Below are positions 46,033 to 48,517 of a DNA stretch of 48,517 nucleotides, piece by piece. The stretch is from contig JAKLKB010000044.1 of the NCBI GenBank assembly GCA_023150835.1, positions 1-48,517 of the forward strand, in the 5' to 3' direction. The notes beneath the pieces are model-generated. The model was not told where the DNA came from and did not search any database. It saw only the letters and a program-made list of their open reading frames with translations. Source of the stretch: Myxococcota bacterium. Its GTDB lineage: Bacteria > Myxococcota_C > UBA6777. The position numbers and the translations under genes are program-made. Position 1 is the first letter of the stretch. Each line of letters starts with the position of its first letter.

Positions 46033-47766
46033 ATGCAAAAAAGGCGAAGGCAACGAGGCTTTACGTTAATCGAGTTGATGATCGTGGTGGTGATCATGTC
46101 CATCATCGGGGCGACGTTTGTAGGGATGGCGATGCGGATGCGCACGAAAAAAAAGACTCAACAAAGCGGCCCATCGATCGCGGCCCGTCGTGCGGTCGCG
46201 CAAACGCCGTTGCAAGTGCAACGCTTGCAGGCCGATGAACACGGGGCTTTGCGGCTTGGTGCGTTGGTGCAGTCCGTGACCTCTTCGGTGGTGGATGCTC
46301 GTCTACACGTCGACTATCTGTTGGATAATGGACGGATCATCCCTGTGTATCAAGCGAACTTTGAAGCGACGTACCATCTCAGAAACCCTGAAGCGACGGT
46401 ACTTTTGGCGCGTGTCCTGTTTCCTTTTCCAAAAGGCGCAGGGACTTTTTCAGCGCTTCACTTCCAAGTGGCCCGAGCAGGGGCCGATTGCGCACCTTCG
46501 GCGACATCACGCCCAGCCAAGGGGCGCACAAAGCCATCTGCGGCTCCCGTCCTCACGCAGTCGGAGTCGCTGCGTTGTACTCTTCAAGAACCCCAACACA
46601 ACCTTGATATGGGTACACACGGCATCGCGTGGCGTTATGCGTTTGCTCCCCAAGAAGAGATCCGCGTGGTGGTACGTTATCGGGTGCGCGGGCGAGATCA
46701 GTATCAATACCAGATCGCCGCAGGCAAAAAGCGCCGATTTCAATTCAAGATGCACATCGCAGGCGTCGATCCGCTGATCCCGCCGTCTGCGCTTCAACCT
46801 TCGCAGACACAACGGCTGCTTGAACCCCAACACCATCTGATCACGTGGGACTTTCGCGACTTTATCACCAGCGAATCCATCGAGATCCGCTTTCCTCCTG
46901 AATACGCCAAGTTCCACCGTTTCTCTCTGCTCGGTCGGTTGGCATGGATCGCCTTGTTGCTGTTTGCGATCTTCTTTTGGTACTTCGGAGAACGCGAACG
47001 CCCCGAAGCTTTGCGCTCCAACAACCTAACACGCCTCAACATCGCTCTTGTGGGCATCGGTTTTGTCTCGTTCTTTCCGCTGTTTTTGTACCTTGAAGAT
47101 CATCTCACGATGCGATGGGCCTTTTGGCTGGGTCTTGGTTGCGCAACAACGCTCACCACCATCCACGTCGCGCTGTTTATGGGCCTGCGATGGACGCTTT
47201 GGCGCTCTTTGCCCCTACAGCTTTTGATCACGCTGAGCTTTACAGCAGCGATCCTGTTCCCCGCTTACCGCACGCTGATCTTGACCGTCGCATCGCTGTT
47301 TTTGACGGTCGCACTGATCGCCGTCAACGCACGCTACCAACGCGAAGCCCGCACCAAAGCTCTCCTCGAAGAAGAAGCTCGTCAACAGCAAGAAGCCAAG
47401 CAAAAGCGCGAAGAAGAAGAGCGCCTCCGCCTCCGTGAACGCGAACGCCTCCGCCTTGAACAGATAGCCTCCGTGTCCCCTTCTCCTACAACATCCGCCC
47501 CCTCCACCCCTCCACCACCGCCGCTGATCGCAGAAGCCCCTTCTCACCGCCATTGTATGTATTGCAACGCCGCCGTCGACGCGCATCACAAACATTGCTA
47601 CGCTTGCGGCTGCTTTCTCCAACGCGACTACAACTGCCCTTCTTGCGGTACGCTTTATTGGTATCCCGCTGTCTCTTCATTCCGCTTTTGCCGCACCTGC
47701 GGGAAAAATATCTACCCGCCCAAAGATCCCACCCCTTCGCTCTCCACAGACTTCACTTCCGCTTGA
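46033..47766 (+). CDS. Prepilin-like, multi-membrane-span, zinc-ribbon fusion protein
   Basis: This 577-residue protein begins with a perfect type III (prepilin) signal, QRGFTLIELMIVVVIMSIIGA, with Gly9/Phe10 as the expected cleavage site and Glu14 as the pilin Glu5. A roughly 240-residue beta-rich region follows. Then come about six membrane helices (from GRLAWIALLLFAIFFWYF to LTVASLFLTVALIAV) whose arrangement recalls CreD. A Glu/Arg coiled coil (about 450-495) and a Pro-rich linker lead to a C-terminal double zinc ribbon (CMYCNAAV, CYACGCF, CPSCGTLY, CRTCGKN). The start follows AAAGGAG. I know no family with this order of parts, and the function is unknown. Confidence 0.85.
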   Translation: MQKRRRQRGFTLIELMIVVVIMSIIGATFVGMAMRMRTKKKTQQSGPSIAARRAVAQTPLQVQRLQADEHGALRLGALVQSVTSSVVDARLHVDYLLDNGRIIPVYQANFEATYHLRNPEATVLLARVLFPFPKGAGTFSALHFQVARAGADCAPSATSRPAKGRTKPSAAPVLTQSESLRCTLQEPQHNLDMGTHGIAWRYAFAPQEEIRVVVRYRVRGRDQYQYQIAAGKKRRFQFKMHIAGVDPLIPPSALQPSQTQRLLEPQHHLITWDFRDFITSESIEIRFPPEYAKFHRFSLLGRLAWIALLLFAIFFWYFGERERPEALRSNNLTRLNIALVGIGFVSFFPLFLYLEDHLTMRWAFWLGLGCATTLTTIHVALFMGLRWTLWRSLPLQLLITLSFTAAILFPAYRTLILTVASLFLTVALIAVNARYQREARTKALLEEEARQQQEAKQKREEEERLRLRERERLRLEQIASVSPSPTTSAPSTPPPPPLIAEAPSHRHCMYCNAAVDAHHKHCYACGCFLQRDYNCPSCGTLYWYPAVSSFRFCRTCGKNIYPPKDPTPSLSTDFTSA

Positions 47767-47774
47767 CTGGACGG

Positions 47775-47903
47775 GGTTTTGTGGGGTTTTACCCCACACC
47801 CCACCATAGAGCTTTGCCCCCTTGCCCCCGTGTTGGCGGGGCGAACAGACGTTTTTCAAACCCACAGCAGCACCGCTTGTAGTGCCGCGAACACGGCTTT
47901 TTA
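47775..47903 (+). repeat. Family C repeat, copy C6
   Basis: The copy has the hairpin gtggggttttaccccac, a ccccgtgttggcgggg block, and the end gcgaacacggctttttatg. It follows the zinc-ribbon gene closely and may help to end its transcript. Confidence 0.85.
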
Positions 47904-47947
47904 TGGACTGTTGTGGCACTCCTATCCGCCATCTACGGCACTCCTTA

Positions 47948-48053
47948 TACGATATCCGAGTGATGTATCCACAAAGGAGAACACGTAGACGCCCGGTTGT
48001 TGGGCAGCCACTGCCCCTACATTTTTACGATCACGCAACGGGCGGATTTCGTA
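47948..48053 (+). repeat. Family B MITE-like repeat, copy B9
   Basis: The copy is 106 bp, with ends tacgatatccg and cggatttcgta, flanked on both sides by TTA, a 3-bp direct duplication. It has lost part of the central stem found in B4. Confidence 0.9.
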
Positions 48054-48152
48054 TTATTCGCCATCAAGGAACAAGCCCCGCACCCTTGCGATGGCTAAAC
48101 CTTCATCAAAGAAACGAAAATCAAATTGTTCTTGTGCGTTCCGAATTTTCTG

Positions 48153-48181
48153 TTGACAGCCGCGATCCCCTATGCTATACC
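48153..48181 (+). promoter_or_regulatory. Promoter of tRNA-Leu
   Basis: A perfect TTGACA (48153-48158) is followed after 17 bases by TATACC (48176-48181). The mature tRNA begins 13 bases further on, as expected for a short leader. Confidence 0.7.
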
Positions 48182-48193
48182 AACCAACGCTTC

Positions 48194-48277
48194 GCCTCGG
48201 TGGCGGAACCGGTAGACGCGGTGGACTCAAAATCCATTGGTAGTGATATCGTGGGGGTTCGAGTCCCCCCTGAGGCA
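48194..48277 (+). tRNA. tRNA-Leu (anticodon CAA)
   Basis: The 84-nt cloverleaf has acceptor stem GCCTCGG/CTGAGGC, a D-arm with GGTAGACGC, and anticodon loop CTCAAAA (CAA, reading UUG). It has a long class II variable arm and a T-arm with GTTCGAGTCC. The 3' CCA is not encoded. A promoter precedes it and a terminator follows. Confidence 0.95.
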
Positions 48278-48284
48278 CAACGAA

Positions 48285-48318
48285 AGCTCTAGGATGATCA
48301 CATCCTAGGGCTTTTTTT
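48285..48318 (+). terminator. Intrinsic terminator after tRNA-Leu
   Basis: A 12-bp stem (agctctaggatg with catcctagggct, one G-T pair) with a 4-base loop is followed by seven T residues. It lies 8 bases past the tRNA. Confidence 0.92.
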
Positions 48319-48368
48319 GTTTCTGCACGCTTTCAAACGTGTTTTGTTTCTGCACGCTTTCAAACGTG
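48316..48368 (+). repeat. 26-bp direct repeat beside tRNA-Leu
   Basis: tttgtttctgcacgctttca with its last bases aacgtg occurs at 48316-48341 and again at 48343-48368, giving a 27-bp period. It lies between the tRNA terminator and the recombinase fragment and could be a recombinase arm site or a simple duplication. Confidence 0.85.
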
Positions 48369-48389
48369 TGGGTAGCTGGTGGGTAGTTT

Positions 48390-48517
48390 TTAAGAACTTG
48401 CATCTTTCCCCCCGACCACCCGAAGAATTGGCTTTTGTGCTGGCCTGTATATGCGTTCGATCTCCTCGGCGTGTTCGTCGGAAACGATATGCCCGTAAGT
48501 GTCGACAATCAACTTGA
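48390..48517 (-). CDS. Tyrosine recombinase/integrase, C-terminal fragment (continues beyond window)
   Basis: Reading leftward from the window edge in the frame starting at 48515 gives KLIVDTYGHIVSDEHAEEIE and 21 more residues to a TAA at 48390-48392. DTYGHI followed by an acidic helix is the usual end of phage-type tyrosine recombinases, with the Tyr as catalytic nucleophile. The rest of the gene lies outside the window. Its 3' end is 112 bp from the tRNA-Leu gene, a classic integration neighbourhood. Confidence 0.75.
   Translation of the reverse strand, partial: KLIVDTYGHIVSDEHAEEIERIYRPAQKPILRVVGGKDASS

Overview
The window is a bacterial chromosome segment of roughly 55% G+C. It has short gene spacing, many one- to four-base gene overlaps, and intergenic gaps full of repeats. 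Several features suggest a Gram-negative, deltaproteobacterial or Myxococcota-like organism that respires nitrous oxide: a Tat-exported nitrous oxide reductase with NosR, many predicted lipoproteins, a MopE-type Cys/Asp motif lipoprotein with an FGE-like domain, an RNI-type LRR protein, and an adenosylcobalamin ribonucleotide reductase. This placement is inference; no rRNA or other decisive marker is present.

Region 1 (1-17.5 kb) is a nucleotide biosynthesis island. Reading leftward on the minus strand are purN-pyrE, then pyrF-purF-guaA-guaB, then purD-purA. Most neighbours overlap or are only a few bases apart, and a repeat copy sits in each of the two larger gaps. Reading rightward are an FGE-like lipoprotein gene and then purO, an AICAR transformylase gene, purC and purM. 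The usual bifunctional PurH is replaced by a separate archaeal-type IMP cyclohydrolase and a stand-alone transformylase. guaB carries a 381-residue intein inside its catalytic loop. purN has an N-terminal extension built of 11-residue tandem repeats.

Region 2 (17.5-23.4 kb) has a soluble histidine kinase with a degenerate ATPase domain, a secreted M28 aminopeptidase with a PDZ domain, and a membrane histidine kinase with a long disordered N-terminus. Region 3 (23.4-32.1 kb) is a nos operon on the minus strand in the order nosZ-nosR-nosD-nosF-nosY-nosL-cytochrome c, preceded by a perfect FNR/DNR-type palindrome. Region 4 (32.4-37.4 kb) has a monomeric class II ribonucleotide reductase with paired NrdR-box-like sites far upstream, a chorismate mutase-DAHP synthase fusion, and a U32-family iron-sulfur protein.

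Region 5 (37.4-48.5 kb) is more accessory. It holds an LRR protein with a secreted partner, an unknown helical protein, a NorE/NorF-like pair with a strong promoter and overlapping inverted repeat, a PfkB kinase with MTA phosphorylase, and a prepilin-like, multi-membrane-span, zinc-ribbon fusion protein. It ends with tRNA-Leu(CAA) followed by the C-terminus of a tyrosine recombinase at the window edge, which suggests that an integrated element begins there.

Three dispersed repeat families fill the gaps. Family B is about 112 bp, has 11-bp terminal inverted repeats, and in several copies is flanked by a 3-bp TNA duplication, so it looks like a MITE. Family C is about 125 bp and hairpin-rich. 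Family A is about 170-220 bp. Six short tandem arrays are also present, all with periods divisible by three.
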